DNA from: Rhodopseudomonas palustris
GTDB taxonomy: Bacteria > Pseudomonadota > Alphaproteobacteria > Rhizobiales > Xanthobacteraceae
Direction: 5' to 3'
NCBI RefSeq assembly: GCF_003031265.1
Contig: NZ_CP019966.1
Span: 868,001 to 932,000 of the forward strand
Length of the DNA: 64,000 nt
A program made the position numbers and the translations under genes. The stretch's first letter is position 1. Each line of letters opens with the position of its first letter. The notes beneath the pieces are model-generated. The model made no database searches and was not told where the DNA came from. It was given only the letters and a program-made list of their open reading frames with translations. Below are positions 49,411 through 59,149 of this stretch, piece after piece.

Positions 49411-51627
49411 ATGGCCTTCAAGATTTTCAAAGTCGAGACCGACGCCGACGGCATCGCGCTGGTGACCTGGGACCTGCCCGGCAAGTCGATGAACGTGCTC
49501 GACGCCACCACGATCGAGGAACTCGGCGCGATCGCCGAACAGACCAGTAAGGACGCCGCGGTCAAGGGCGTGGTGATCACTTCGGCCAAGGAGGCGTTCT
49601 GCGCCGGTGCCGACCTGTCGATGCTGGAAGGCATGAACCAGCAGTTCGCCCAGATCCGCAAAGAGAAGGGCGAAGAAGCCGCCCAGAAGATGCTGTTCGA
49701 CGAGAGCCGCAAGCTGTCGCAGATCCTGCGTGGCATCGAGACCGGCGGCAAGCCGTGGGTCGCGGCGATCAACGGCCTGGCGCTCGGCGGCGGCTTCGAA
49801 GTGACGCTGGCCTGCCACTACCGCGTCGCGTCTGACAATCCGAAGACCCGCCTCGGCCTGCCCGAGATCAAGGTCGGCCTGTTCCCGGGCGGCGGCGGCA
49901 CCCAGCGGATTCCGCGCATCGTCAATCCGCAGGAGGCGATGACCATCCTGCTCAAGGGCGATCAGATCAAGCTCGACAAGGCCAAGGCGCTGAAGCTGGT
50001 CGACGCCGTGGTGCCTGCGGCCGATCTGATCAAGACCGCCAAGGACTGGATCAAGAATGGCGGCAAGGCGGTGGCGCCGTGGGACGAGAAGGGCTTCAAG
50101 CTGCCCGGCGGTCAGGTGTTCTCCAAGCAGGGCATGATGATGTTCCCGGCGGGCAACGCCATCTATCGCCGTGAGACTTACGACAACTATCCGGCCGCCC
50201 GCGCCATCATGAGCTGCGTCTATGAGGGCCTGTTGGTGCCGATGGACGTCGCGCTGCGCATCGAGTCGCGTTACTTCGCGCATGTGCTGCAGACCAAGGA
50301 AGCGGCTGCGATGATCCGCAGCCTGTTCCTGTCGATGCAGGAGCTGAATAAGGGCGCGCGCCGTCCGCAGGGTGTGCCGCCGACCAAGGTCAAGAAGCTC
50401 GCCATCATCGGCGCCGGCTTCATGGGCGCCAGCGTCGGTTACGTCTCGGCCAAGGCCGGCATCGAAGTGGTGCTGATCGACCGCGACCAGGAGAGCGCCG
50501 ACAAGGGCAAGGCGCACTGCCAGTCGGTCATCGATGGGCTGATCAAGAAGGGGCGTGCCAAGGAGGCCGACCGCGACGCGCTGATGTCGCGGATCACCGC
50601 GACCGCCGACTTCAATGCGATCTCGGACGCCGACCTCGTCATTGAAGCCGTGTTCGAGGATCGCAAGGTCAAGGCCGAGACCTACGCCAAGGCGCAGCCG
50701 CTGCTGAAGGAAGGCGCGATCTTCGCCTCCAACACCTCGACTCTGCCGATCAATTCGCTGGCCGAAGAGTTCAAGGACCAGTCGAAGTTCATCGGCATCC
50801 ACTTCTTCTCGCCGGTCGAGAAGATGATGCTGGTCGAAGTCATCCTCGGCAACAACACCAGCGACGCCACGCTGGCGGCCGCGCTCGACTACACCCGCCA
50901 GATCGGCAAGACCCCGATCGTGGTGAACGACAGCCGCGGCTTCTTCGCCAACCGCTGCGTGCTGCGCTTCACCGCCGAAGGCCTCGAGATGCTGATGGAA
51001 GGCGTCCCGGCGCCGATGATCGAGACCGCCGCCAAGATGGCCGGCATGCCGGTCGGCCCGCTGTCGCTGGCCGACGAAGTCGCGCTCGACCTGATCCTCA
51101 AGATCATGAAGGCCACCGAAGCCGACCTCGGCGAACAGGCGGTCGATCAGCAACAGAAGAAGCTGATGGTCGAGCTGGTCGAGAAGCAGGGCCGGTTCGG
51201 CCGCAAGAACGGCAAGGGCTTCTACGTCTATCCGGAGAAGGGCAAGGGGCAGAAGAGTCTGTGGGACGGCATCGCCGCGCTGCAGCCCAAGCATCTCGAT
51301 CCCGACACCATCGACGTCGAAGAGCTGAAGCAGCGCTTCCTCGCCGTGCAGGCGGTGGAAGCGGCCCGCACCGTCGAGGACAACGTCATCGTCGATCCGC
51401 GCGAGGCCGATGTCGGTTCGATCCTCGGCTTCGGCTTCGCGCCGTTCACCGGCGGCACGCTCAGCTACATCGATTTCATGGGCACCAAGGAGTTCGTGGC
51501 GCTGTGCCACAAGCTCGAGGGCAAATACGGCTCGCGCTTCACCCCGCCGAAGCTGCTCGAAGACATGGCCAAGACCGGCGACACCTTCTACCACCGCTTC
51601 GCCCCGAAGAAGCAGGCGGCGGCGTAG
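49411..51627 (+). CDS. fadB: Bifunctional enoyl-CoA hydratase / 3-hydroxyacyl-CoA dehydrogenase
   Basis: A 738-aa multifunctional beta-oxidation enzyme. Residues 1-190 are the crotonase domain (FCAGADLSMLEG, NGLALGGGFEVTLACHYRVA, GLPEIKVGLFPGGGGTQRIPR). The second half is the NAD-dependent dehydrogenase, with Rossmann motif IGAGFMGASVGY near 335, SNTSTLPI, GIHFFSPVEKM (catalytic His) and VVNDSRGFFANR. It hydrates 2-enoyl-CoA and oxidises the product for the thiolase encoded upstream. The spacing and shared direction indicate one beta-oxidation cluster. The short family C hairpin lies between them. The name fadB is used for the family; fadJ is possible. Confidence 0.95.
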   Translation: MAFKIFKVETDADGIALVTWDLPGKSMNVLDATTIEELGAIAEQTSKDAAVKGVVITSAKEAFCAGADLSMLEGMNQQFAQIRKEKGEEAAQKMLFDESRKLSQILRGIETGGKPWVAAINGLALGGGFEVTLACHYRVASDNPKTRLGLPEIKVGLFPGGGGTQRIPRIVNPQEAMTILLKGDQIKLDKAKALKLVDAVVPAADLIKTAKDWIKNGGKAVAPWDEKGFKLPGGQVFSKQGMMMFPAGNAIYRRETYDNYPAARAIMSCVYEGLLVPMDVALRIESRYFAHVLQTKEAAAMIRSLFLSMQELNKGARRPQGVPPTKVKKLAIIGAGFMGASVGYVSAKAGIEVVLIDRDQESADKGKAHCQSVIDGLIKKGRAKEADRDALMSRITATADFNAISDADLVIEAVFEDRKVKAETYAKAQPLLKEGAIFASNTSTLPINSLAEEFKDQSKFIGIHFFSPVEKMMLVEVILGNNTSDATLAAALDYTRQIGKTPIVVNDSRGFFANRCVLRFTAEGLEMLMEGVPAPMIETAAKMAGMPVGPLSLADEVALDLILKIMKATEADLGEQAVDQQQKKLMVELVEKQGRFGRKNGKGFYVYPEKGKGQKSLWDGIAALQPKHLDPDTIDVEELKQRFLAVQAVEAARTVEDNVIVDPREADVGSILGFGFAPFTGGTLSYIDFMGTKEFVALCHKLEGKYGSRFTPPKLLEDMAKTGDTFYHRFAPKKQAAA

Positions 51628-51679
51628 TCAGTTGCTGACTCTTTGAGAAGACGGGGAAGCCGGCTCCGAGCACAGCCGG

Positions 51680-51874
51680 CTCCCTCTCCCGCTTGCGGGA
51701 GAGGGCTGGGGTGAGGGCGCCCCAGGCAATGAGTTCGCAATCTGCGGAGAGATTGGCCTTACCTGGATCGCTACGCGATGCGACCTCTCCCGCAGGCGGG
51801 GATGGGTCACGCGATCGAGCCTCAGTGCTCGCGTCGCCCTCACCCCAACCCTCTCCCGCAAGCGGGAGAGGGAG
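51680..51874. repeat. Large family C inverted repeat
   Basis: About 40-base arms in opposite orientation: CTCCCTCTCCCGCTTGCGGG onward at 51680-51719, with its near-perfect complement at 51835-51874. Each arm is itself a palindrome. A smaller hairpin (CCTCTCCCGCAGGCGGGGA) lies in the 115-base centre. It lies in the gap between the convergent fadB and gst genes. Confidence 0.9.
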
Positions 51875-51922
51875 CGCACTGCCGCTGGGGCGAGGCCTCG
51901 TCTTACGTCCAGTACAAATAAC

Positions 51923-51951
51923 AAGGGCCGGATCATCGTGATCCGGCCCTT
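51923..51951. terminator. Bidirectional terminator between fadB and gst
   Basis: A perfect 13-bp stem, AAGGGCCGGATCA-TCG-TGATCCGGCCCTT, followed by TTGTCTTTCC on the plus strand and TTGTTATTTG on the minus strand. It serves the fadB transcript, and possibly gst readthrough. Confidence 0.88.
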
Positions 51952-51974
51952 TGTCTTTCCCCGCTACCCCACTC

Positions 51975-52054
51975 CGTCATTGCGAGCGAAGCGAAGCAAT
52001 CCAGTTCAGTGCACCGCGCTGGATTGCTTCGTCGCTTCGCTCCTCGCAATGACG
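51975..52054. repeat. Palindromic intergenic repeat, family A (copy 5)
   Basis: CGTCATTGCGAGCGAAGCGA at the left and GCTTCGCTCCTCGCAATGAC at the right. It ends 18 bases past the gst stop and adds to the dense repeat cluster of 51680-52054. Confidence 0.9.
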
Positions 52055-52072
52055 AGCGAGAAACGAAATCCC

Positions 52073-52687
52073 TTACGCCTTCTGCAGCAGACCTTCGCTT
52101 TGCAGCGCTTCCTGCACCTTCGGGCGGGCGGCGACGCGGGCCTTGAAGGCGGCGAGGTTGGGGTAGGGGGCGAGGTCGATCTTCATGCGGTCGCACCAGC
52201 TCAGGATTACGAACAGGTAGCCGTCGGCGACCGTGAACGACGAGCCCATCAGATAGTCTTTGCCGGCGAGTTGCTTGTCGACATAGCCGAGGTGGCGGGC
52301 GATGCGGTCCTTGAAGAAATTCTTGGCGTCTTCGCCGAGCGTCGGGGCGAACAGCGGGCCGAAGCTCTTGTGCAGGTCGGTCGAGATGTAGTTCAGCCAT
52401 TCCTGCAGCCGGTAGCGCTCCGGCGATCCGTTGGCCGGCGCCAGCTTGCCGGAGCCTTCCTTGTCGGCGATGAATTGCACGATCGCCGGGCCCTCGGTCA
52501 GCACCGAGCCGTCGTCGAGGCCGAGCGCCGGCACCGAGCCCTTCGGGTTGATCGCGGCGTAGTCGTCGCCGTTCTCCAGCTTCTTCGCCCGGATGTCGAC
52601 CTTGACCAGGTCGAACGGCAGGCCGGCTTCGCTGAGCGCGATATGCGGCGACAGCGAACATGCACCGGGCGAATAATACAGCTTCAT
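52073..52687 (-). CDS. gst: Glutathione S-transferase, beta class
   Basis: A 204-aa cytosolic GST. The N-terminal thioredoxin-like domain starts MKLYYSPGAC with Cys10, and His106 lies in the C-terminal helical domain. Cys10 and His106 are the hallmark pair of bacterial beta-class GSTs. NPKGSVPAL supplies the cis-Pro loop and TEGPAIVQF the glutathione-binding Glu-Ser/Gly region. It conjugates glutathione to electrophiles or reduces peroxides. It is divergent from a marR gene, with candidate operators lying in its promoter. gshA follows the marR gene, forming a glutathione module. Confidence 0.94.
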   Translation of the reverse strand: MKLYYSPGACSLSPHIALSEAGLPFDLVKVDIRAKKLENGDDYAAINPKGSVPALGLDDGSVLTEGPAIVQFIADKEGSGKLAPANGSPERYRLQEWLNYISTDLHKSFGPLFAPTLGEDAKNFFKDRIARHLGYVDKQLAGKDYLMGSSFTVADGYLFVILSWCDRMKIDLAPYPNLAAFKARVAARPKVQEALQSEGLLQKA

Positions 52688-52734
52688 GGCAGGGGCTCCT
52701 CGGCGGGATTGGATTCAGGCGCGCGGGCGATTAA

Positions 52735-52774
52735 ATGCCAGTGCATGGGCAAGTCAAGATTGATGCAGCTGCAT
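52735..52774. promoter_or_regulatory. Candidate gst promoter with two MarR-type operator boxes
   Basis: For gst, read leftward: -35 TTGACT (52757-52752), 16-base spacer, -10 TTTAAT (52735-52730). The spacer contains ATGCACTGGCAT, an imperfect palindrome (plus strand ATGCCAGTGCAT, 52735-52746). A second, perfect palindrome, ATGCAGCTGCAT (52763-52774), lies just upstream. Both fit a MarR dimer, and the first would block RNA polymerase directly. Confidence 0.7.
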
Positions 52775-52797
52775 ACACTAGGTTACAGTCGCCGCGG

Positions 52798-53301
52798 ATG
52801 GACGAACCGATGAAACGCAAACCGTCGACCGAGGCCACTGCGGCCTGGGTCCGCCTGATGCGGGTCCGGAGCCGGGTGTTGGACGCTGTCGAGCAGGAAT
52901 TGAAGAAGGCGGGCTTCCCGCCGCTGGCTTGGTACGACGCGCTGCTCGAATTATCGCGCGCGCCGGGCGGCGAGATGCGCCCGGTCGAGCTCGAAAAGCA
53001 GATGCTGATCCCGCAATACTCCACCTCGCGCCTGGTCGACCGGCTGGTCGATGAGGAGCTGGTGGTGCGCCGCGAATGCCGCAGCGACAAGCGCGGCCAG
53101 TTCGTTGAAATCACCGAGGCTGGACGCGAATTGCAGAAGAAGATGTGGGCCGCCTATTCGGCGGCAATCGAAAAGCACGTCGGTTCGAAATTGTCCGATG
53201 CCGACGCCGTCCGGCTGTGCGGGCTGCTCGACCGGCTCGGCTGTTCGTGCGACGGCTCCGCCGCTGCGCTCGATGCGCGAGACACCGCAGTCTCGCGATG
53301 A
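52798..53301 (+). CDS. MarR-family transcriptional regulator
   Basis: A 167-aa winged-helix repressor. The N-terminal helix RLMRVRSRVLDAVEQELKK forms part of the dimer. The DNA-binding part is RPVELEKQMLIPQYSTSRLVDRLVDEELVVRRECRSDKRGQFVEIT, with the Arg-rich wing SDKRGQ (given here as two overlapping parts, QMLIPQYSTSRL and LVDEELVVRREC). It is divergent from gst, whose promoter carries two palindromes, so gst is its probable target. Start: ATG at 52798 (MDEPMKRK) or 52810. Three Cys near the C-terminus (LCGLLDRLGCSC) could sense thiols (inference). Confidence 0.88.
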   Translation: MDEPMKRKPSTEATAAWVRLMRVRSRVLDAVEQELKKAGFPPLAWYDALLELSRAPGGEMRPVELEKQMLIPQYSTSRLVDRLVDEELVVRRECRSDKRGQFVEITEAGRELQKKMWAAYSAAIEKHVGSKLSDADAVRLCGLLDRLGCSCDGSAAALDARDTAVSR

Positions 53302-53394
53302 TAAACAGCTCTCGCTTCGTGTTCGCGGTTGCTTCCGGCCGCGGCTTCCACCACCTCGCGTCGCCCGATCCCGCGCGCTTTTTCCGGACTTCCC

Positions 53395-54765
53395 ATGGCG
53401 CGTGACCAGCTCGATATGACCCCGCTGAATTCGCGTGACGAACTCGTCGCATGGATCGAGGCGGGCGTGAAATCGCCGGCCGAATTCCGCATCGGCACCG
53501 AACACGAAAAGACCCCGTTCACGCTCGACGGCCATCATCCGGTGCCCTACGAGGGCGCCCGGGGCATCGGCGCCCTGCTCGAAGGGATGCAGATCCTGCT
53601 CGGCTGGGAGCCGATCATGGAAGGCCCGCACATCATCGGGCTGCACGACGTCACCGGCGGCGGCGCGATCTCGCTGGAGCCGGGCGGCCAGTTCGAATTG
53701 TCGGGTGCGCCGGTCGAGACCGTGCACCAGACCCACGCCGAGCTGATGGCGCATCTGGCGCAGGTGCGCGAAGTGGCGACGCCGCTCGGGATCGGCTTTC
53801 TGGGCCTCGGCATGACGCCGTCGTGGTCGCGCAGCGAAATCCCGGTGATGCCGAAGGGCCGCTACAAGATCATGACCAACTACATGCCGAAGGTCGGTCG
53901 TTACGGCCTCGACATGATGTACCGGACCTGCACGGTGCAGACCAATCTCGACTTCTCGTCGGAAGCCGACATGGTCAAGAAGCTGCGGGTCTCGGTCGCG
54001 CTGCAGCCGGTCGCGACCGCGCTGTTCGCCAACTCGCCATTCACCGAAGGCAAGCCGAACGGCTTCTTGTCGTTCCGCTCCGAGATCTGGCGCGACACCG
54101 ACAATGATCGCTCCGGCATGCTGCCGTGGGCTTTCGAGGACGGCATGGGCTTCGAGCGTTGGGTCGACTACGCGCTCGACGTGCCGATGTACTTCGTCAA
54201 GCGCGGCGACAGCTATATCGACGTGGCCGGTTCGTCGTTCCGCGACTTCTTCGACGGCAAGAACGATAAGCTGCCCGGCGAGCGGCCGACGCTGTCGGAC
54301 TGGGCCAATCATCTGTCGACGATCTTCCCCGAGGTGCGGCTGAAGCGGTACCTGGAAATGCGCGGTGCCGACGGCCAGCCGTGGGGCCGCCTGACGGCGC
54401 TGCCGGCGTTCTGGGTCGGCCTGCTGTACGACGACACCAGCCTCGACGCCGCCTGGGAGCTGGTCAAAGGCTGGAGCGCCGAGGAGCGCCAGACGCTGCG
54501 GGACGAGGTGCCGCGGCTCGGCTTCAAGGCCAAGATCGGCAACCGCTTCCTGTTCGAAATCGCCAAGGATTGCCTGGTGCTGGCGCATGCCGGGCTGCGT
54601 CGCCGCGGCCGCGTCGATCCAACCGGCCTCGACGAATCGCGGCATCTGGCCCCGCTCGACCGTATTCTCGATAACGGGCATACCCCGGCCGAGGAGATGC
54701 TCGAGAAGTATCACGGTGCGTGGCGCGGCTCGGTAGAGCCGGCTTACGACGAATACGCGTTCTGA
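53395..54765 (+). CDS. gshA: Glutamate-cysteine ligase, GCS2-type
   Basis: The first enzyme of glutathione synthesis, joining glutamate and cysteine with ATP. It has 456 aa. Family patterns include FRIGTEHEKTPF, GHHPVPYEG, ISLEPGGQFELSGAP, WSRSEIPVMPKGRYKIM, FSSEADMVKKLRVSVALQP, FLSFRSEIWRDTD and PAFWVGLLYDD. It resembles the proteobacterial/plant-type enzyme rather than E. coli GshA. Start: ATG at 53395 (MARDQLDMTP). A gst and a MarR-type regulator lie directly upstream, but gshA has its own 93-base leader, so it is probably constitutive. Confidence 0.94.
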   Translation: MARDQLDMTPLNSRDELVAWIEAGVKSPAEFRIGTEHEKTPFTLDGHHPVPYEGARGIGALLEGMQILLGWEPIMEGPHIIGLHDVTGGGAISLEPGGQFELSGAPVETVHQTHAELMAHLAQVREVATPLGIGFLGLGMTPSWSRSEIPVMPKGRYKIMTNYMPKVGRYGLDMMYRTCTVQTNLDFSSEADMVKKLRVSVALQPVATALFANSPFTEGKPNGFLSFRSEIWRDTDNDRSGMLPWAFEDGMGFERWVDYALDVPMYFVKRGDSYIDVAGSSFRDFFDGKNDKLPGERPTLSDWANHLSTIFPEVRLKRYLEMRGADGQPWGRLTALPAFWVGLLYDDTSLDAAWELVKGWSAEERQTLRDEVPRLGFKAKIGNRFLFEIAKDCLVLAHAGLRRRGRVDPTGLDESRHLAPLDRILDNGHTPAEEMLEKYHGAWRGSVEPAYDEYAF

Positions 54766-54910
54766 GCGCTGGCGGACCAAGACCGCGCTGGCCCGCGCCG
54801 TTCATCCGCCATACAGGTTGCCGGCCGTCAGATGGGCCGTGGGGCTGCGCTCCGGATTGGCCTGAGTTCCATCGGCCAAAGTTCCGGGCCTAACGCGAAA
54901 GCAAGTGTGA

Positions 54911-55462
54911 ATGCGAAGCGGCCTGCTCAGGGCGTGTTTGCTCGTGCTCGCCGTGGCTGCGGCGGCGCTGTCGCCGCATGCGTCCCGTGCCCAAGCCAAT
55001 ATCGATCGCATCGGCGGCGATTACCTGCGCACGCCTGTGACCAGCGGCGACCCGGCCGAATGCGCGCTGATGTGCGAGCGCGACAAGCGCTGCCGGTCGT
55101 GGACCTTCAGCTATCCGCGCTCGCCCGAAGACGGTGCGATGTGCTGGCTGAAGAGCACGGTTCCGCCGCGCACGCCGAACTCGTGCTGCGTGTCCGGCGT
55201 CCGCGGTGCCGGCGTGTTGGAGCCGCGCAACGATTCCAACGAGGTTTCGATCGACCGCTTCGGCGGCGACTATCGCAATTTCGAACTGAAATCGGGCGAG
55301 GGCGACGAGGCCTGCAAGGCGGCCTGCGTCGACGAGCATAAGTGCCGGGCCTGGACCTATGCGCGTCCCGGCTATGTCGGCCGCAACGCCCGCTGTTTCC
55401 TGAAAAGTCAGATCAAGCCGCCGCGCCGCAAGGCCGGGTTCATCTCCGGCGTGGTGCGCTGA
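54911..55462 (+). CDS. Exported protein with two PAN/apple-like domains
   Basis: A 183-aa secreted protein. The signal peptide (1-28) ends SRAQA. Two homologous domains follow, each opening with ID-R-GGDY (IDRIGGDYLRTP and IDRFGGDYRNFEL), with Cys pairs CALMCERDKRCRSWTF and CKAACVDEHKCRAWTY, then a later Cys. The spacing matches the PAN/apple family, which binds protein or carbohydrate and is held by disulfides. The likely location is the periplasm or cell surface. Function is unknown. It is rightward, with lepB convergent 19 bases downstream. Confidence 0.85.
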   Translation: MRSGLLRACLLVLAVAAAALSPHASRAQANIDRIGGDYLRTPVTSGDPAECALMCERDKRCRSWTFSYPRSPEDGAMCWLKSTVPPRTPNSCCVSGVRGAGVLEPRNDSNEVSIDRFGGDYRNFELKSGEGDEACKAACVDEHKCRAWTYARPGYVGRNARCFLKSQIKPPRRKAGFISGVVR

Positions 55463-55481
55463 GGCGCAAAACGCTTGCGGC

Positions 55482-56248
55482 TCAATGCACCGCGGTGAAG
55501 AACCGCGCGACGCGGAAGCCGGAGAACCAGTCGGTGAGCGGCTGGCGGCGGACGCCGGGATTCCACGAGCCGACGATGGCATCGACCCGGCCGACCAGGT
55601 CGTCGATCGGCAGCATGCCGACGCCGCCTTCGCTGACCGGCACGCGGCTGTCGGCGGAGTTGTCGCGATTGTCGCCCATCACGAACAGGTGGCCGGGCGG
55701 CACGGTGACTTCCGCCGTGTTGTCGAGCCGGCCGTTGTCGTACAGCTTGAAGATCGGGTGGGCGACGCCGCCGGGAAGCGTCTCGATGTAGCGCGCGGCG
55801 GTCTCATACGAGCCGTTGTCGTCCTCGGCGCGGCCGACCCCGTCCGGCGTGACCTTGGCGGCAACGCCGTTGATGAACACCCGGCCGTTGTCGAGCTGCA
55901 CGCGGTCGCCGGGCAGGCCGACGACGCGCTTGACCCAGACCTGCGAGCGATCGCCGGACCAGCGAAACACCACCACGTCGCCGCGGTGTGGTGTGGAGCC
56001 GAACACCCGGCCGCTTTCCGGCACCGAGACGTGGATCGGCAGCGAGGCAGCCGAATAGCCGTACGGATATTTCGAGGCGAGCAAAGCGTCGCCGATCAGC
56101 AGCGTCGGCTCCATCGAACCGGACGGCACGTAGAACGGCTCGGCGACCGCGCCCTTGCCGACCAGCACGATCGCCACCACGGCGGCGAGCTGCGTCAGCT
56201 GCGAGCCCCAGCGCCGCGCGGTGCTCGCGGCCGTCTCCGTCTTCGTCG

Positions 56249-56252
<4 letters not shown>
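55482..56252 (-). CDS. lepB: Signal peptidase I
   Basis: A 256-aa membrane protease that removes Sec and Tat signal peptides. An N-terminal transmembrane helix (about 22-34) precedes the catalytic Ser46 in PSGSMEPTL. The general base is Lys108 in VWVKRVVGLPGD, and the box D/E motif is MGDNRDNSADSR. It is compact relative to E. coli LepB, as usual in alphaproteobacteria. It overlaps tldD by four bases (ATGA), so the two are translationally coupled. This may be an additional lepB paralogue, since many related genomes have more than one; that is not testable in the window. Confidence 0.94.
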
Positions 56253-57676
<1,424 letters not shown>

Positions 57677-57787
57677 GAGGTCCTGTTCCCGAAGTTGTTT
57701 GGGTCACAAGATAGGCGGTCTGATCTGGTTCTGCGAGGGGTTGGCGGATGAGGGCGCCCGGCGTTTGCAGGCATCGGTTCAACATGC

Positions 57788-57819
57788 CGTCATTGCGAGC
57801 GCTGCGGAGCAATCCAGCT
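57788..57819. repeat. Half copy of family A repeat
   Basis: CCGTCATTGCGAGCGCTGCG followed by GAGCAATCCAGC without the matching right arm. It is a truncated or decayed copy between divergent tldD and ohrR. Confidence 0.75.
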
Positions 57820-57871
57820 GTCTGCACCAAGCTGGGTCTCAGGGAGACGCATTCGCGCCCAGATGCCTCGC

Positions 57872-57898
57872 TTGACAATATATCGTGCGCGATATAAA
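57872..57898 (+). promoter_or_regulatory. ohrR promoter with OhrR operator
   Basis: -35 TTGACA (57872-57877) and -10 TATAAA (57893-57898) bracket the inverted repeat TATATCGTGCGCGATATA (57879-57896). Binding by OhrR would cover both promoter elements. The ATG of ohrR is only 9 bases beyond the -10, so the mRNA leader must be very short. Confidence 0.8.
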
Positions 57899-57907
57899 TC
57901 GAGGTCT

Positions 57908-58378
57908 ATGAAATCGCCCTCGACATCGTCACGCGCGCCGCGCCCCGCCGACAAGCTGAAGCTGGAGACCCAGCTTTGCTTTGCGCTGTATTCGACGCTG
58001 CTCGGGGTCAACAAGGTGTATCGGTCGCTGCTGCGCGAGCTCGATCTGACCTATCCGCAATATCTCGTGATGCTGGTGCTGTGGGAGAAGGATCAGGTCA
58101 ACGTCTCGGAGATCTGCGATCAGCTGTTCCTCGAAACCACCACGCTGACGCCGCTGCTGAAGCGGCTCGAAGCCAGGGGGCTGATCCGGCGGCGGCGGTC
58201 GGCCGAGGACGAGCGCCAAGTGATCGTGTCGCTGACGGACGAGGGACGGGGGCTGCGGGCGCGGGTCAAGCACGTGCCCGACTGCCTCGCCGAAGCCATG
58301 GGTTATTCCGGCAGCGAGATTGCCGAGCTGCGCGACCGGCTGACCGGTCTTCGTACCAATCTGTTTCGTAGCGCCTGA
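57908..58378 (+). CDS. ohrR: Organic hydroperoxide-sensing repressor OhrR (MarR family)
   Basis: A 156-aa MarR-type repressor. The N-terminal region KLETQLCFALYSTL contains the conserved reactive Cys24 of OhrR, which is oxidised by organic peroxides to release DNA. The winged helix has TTTLTPLLKRLEARGLIRRRRS and the Arg-rich wing. A second Cys (EICDQLF) and a third (PDCLAEA) could act as resolving residues. It lies 113 bases upstream of ohr on the same strand; matching operators precede both genes. Start: ATG at 57908 with GAGGT directly upstream. The longer frame begins before the promoter and is rejected. Confidence 0.95.
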   Translation: MKSPSTSSRAPRPADKLKLETQLCFALYSTLLGVNKVYRSLLRELDLTYPQYLVMLVLWEKDQVNVSEICDQLFLETTTLTPLLKRLEARGLIRRRRSAEDERQVIVSLTDEGRGLRARVKHVPDCLAEAMGYSGSEIAELRDRLTGLRTNLFRSA

Positions 58379-58422
58379 TCAGGGATGACGTTCAGCACGT
58401 TCAGCCGCATTTGCTTCTTTGA

Positions 58423-58455
58423 TATATCGTTCGCGATATAGCCTCGCGCGATATT
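58423..58455 (+). promoter_or_regulatory. OhrR operator upstream of ohr
   Basis: TATATCGTTCGCGATATA (58423-58440) matches the ohrR operator except at one central base. A degenerate second copy, TATAGCCTCGCGCGATATT, follows with shared bases (58437-58455). Tandem sites upstream of ohr would allow tight repression. Confidence 0.82.
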
Positions 58456-58491
58456 AATCCGCGCCTCTCTCCCACCTGAAAGGACACCACC

Positions 58492-58917
58492 ATGTCAGTC
58501 GAGAAAGTTCTCTACCGCGCCACGGCCACCGCCACCGGAGGCCGCGACGGACGCGGCGTCAGCAGCGACGGCCATCTCGATGTCGCCCTGACCACACCGA
58601 AGGAACTTGGCGGCGCCGGTGGCGCCGGCACCAATCCGGAGCAGCTGTTCGCGGTCGGCTACTCGGCCTGCTTCCTGGGGGCGATGAAGTTCGTCGCCGG
58701 CCGTGACAAGCTGCCGATTCCGAAGGATGTCAGCGTCACCGGCTCGGTCGGCATCGGCCCGATCCCGACCGGCTTCGGCATCGAAGTGGAGTTGAAGATC
58801 AGCCTGCCGGGTATGGATCGCGAGCAGGCCCAGACGCTGGTCGACCGCGCCCACATCGTCTGCCCGTATTCCAACGCCACGCGGGGCAATATCGACGTGA
58901 CGTTGACGCTGGTGTGA
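58492..58917 (+). CDS. ohr: Organic hydroperoxide reductase Ohr
   Basis: A 141-aa peroxidase of the Ohr/OsmC fold that reduces fatty-acid and other organic hydroperoxides using lipoyl thiols. The catalytic pair is Cys60 ([12 protein letters not shown]) and Cys124 ([12 protein letters not shown]). [14 protein letters not shown] and the N-terminal [15 protein letters not shown] are typical. It is regulated by OhrR through the operator upstream. A good AAGGA ribosome site precedes the ATG. This is a complete sensing and detoxification pair. Confidence 0.97.
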   Translation: MSVEKVLYRATATATGGRDGRGVSSDGHLDVALTTPKELGGAGGAGTNPEQLFAVGYSACFLGAMKFVAGRDKLPIPKDVSVTGSVGIGPIPTGFGIEVELKISLPGMDREQAQTLVDRAHIVCPYSNATRGNIDVTLTLV

Positions 58918-58924
58918 GCGGCCG

Positions 58925-58945
58925 GGCCGCCTCGTTAAGGCGGCC
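58925..58945 (+). terminator. Terminator-like hairpin after ohr
   Basis: Hairpin GGCCGCC-TCGTTAA-GGCGGCC starting 8 bases after the ohr stop. No U-tract follows, so termination would be weak or factor-dependent. Confidence 0.6.
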
Positions 58946-58960
58946 GTTGCCAACACTGAC

Positions 58961-59072
58961 GTCATCGCCCGCGGATGCGGGCGATCCAGTATTCCAGGGC
59001 GCTTGTTGGCTCGCCGCGCGCTTGCCACGGAGGCTCTGCGATACTGGGTCCCCGGCATGCGCGGGGGATGAC
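58961..59072. repeat. Palindromic intergenic repeat, family E
   Basis: The left arm is GTCATCGCCCGCGGATGCGG with GGCGATCCAGTAT; the right arm is ATACTGGGTCCCCGGCATGC with GCGGGGGATGAC. It is a fifth, distinct repeat family seen once in the window, between ohr and the convergent ialB-like gene. Confidence 0.85.
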
Positions 59073-59149
59073 AGCATCATTCTGTTCACGGGCTTCTCGC
59101 CCAACACGAGGAGGGCTTGCGTTACGCCGTCGTTCTTGCGCAGGGCGTC

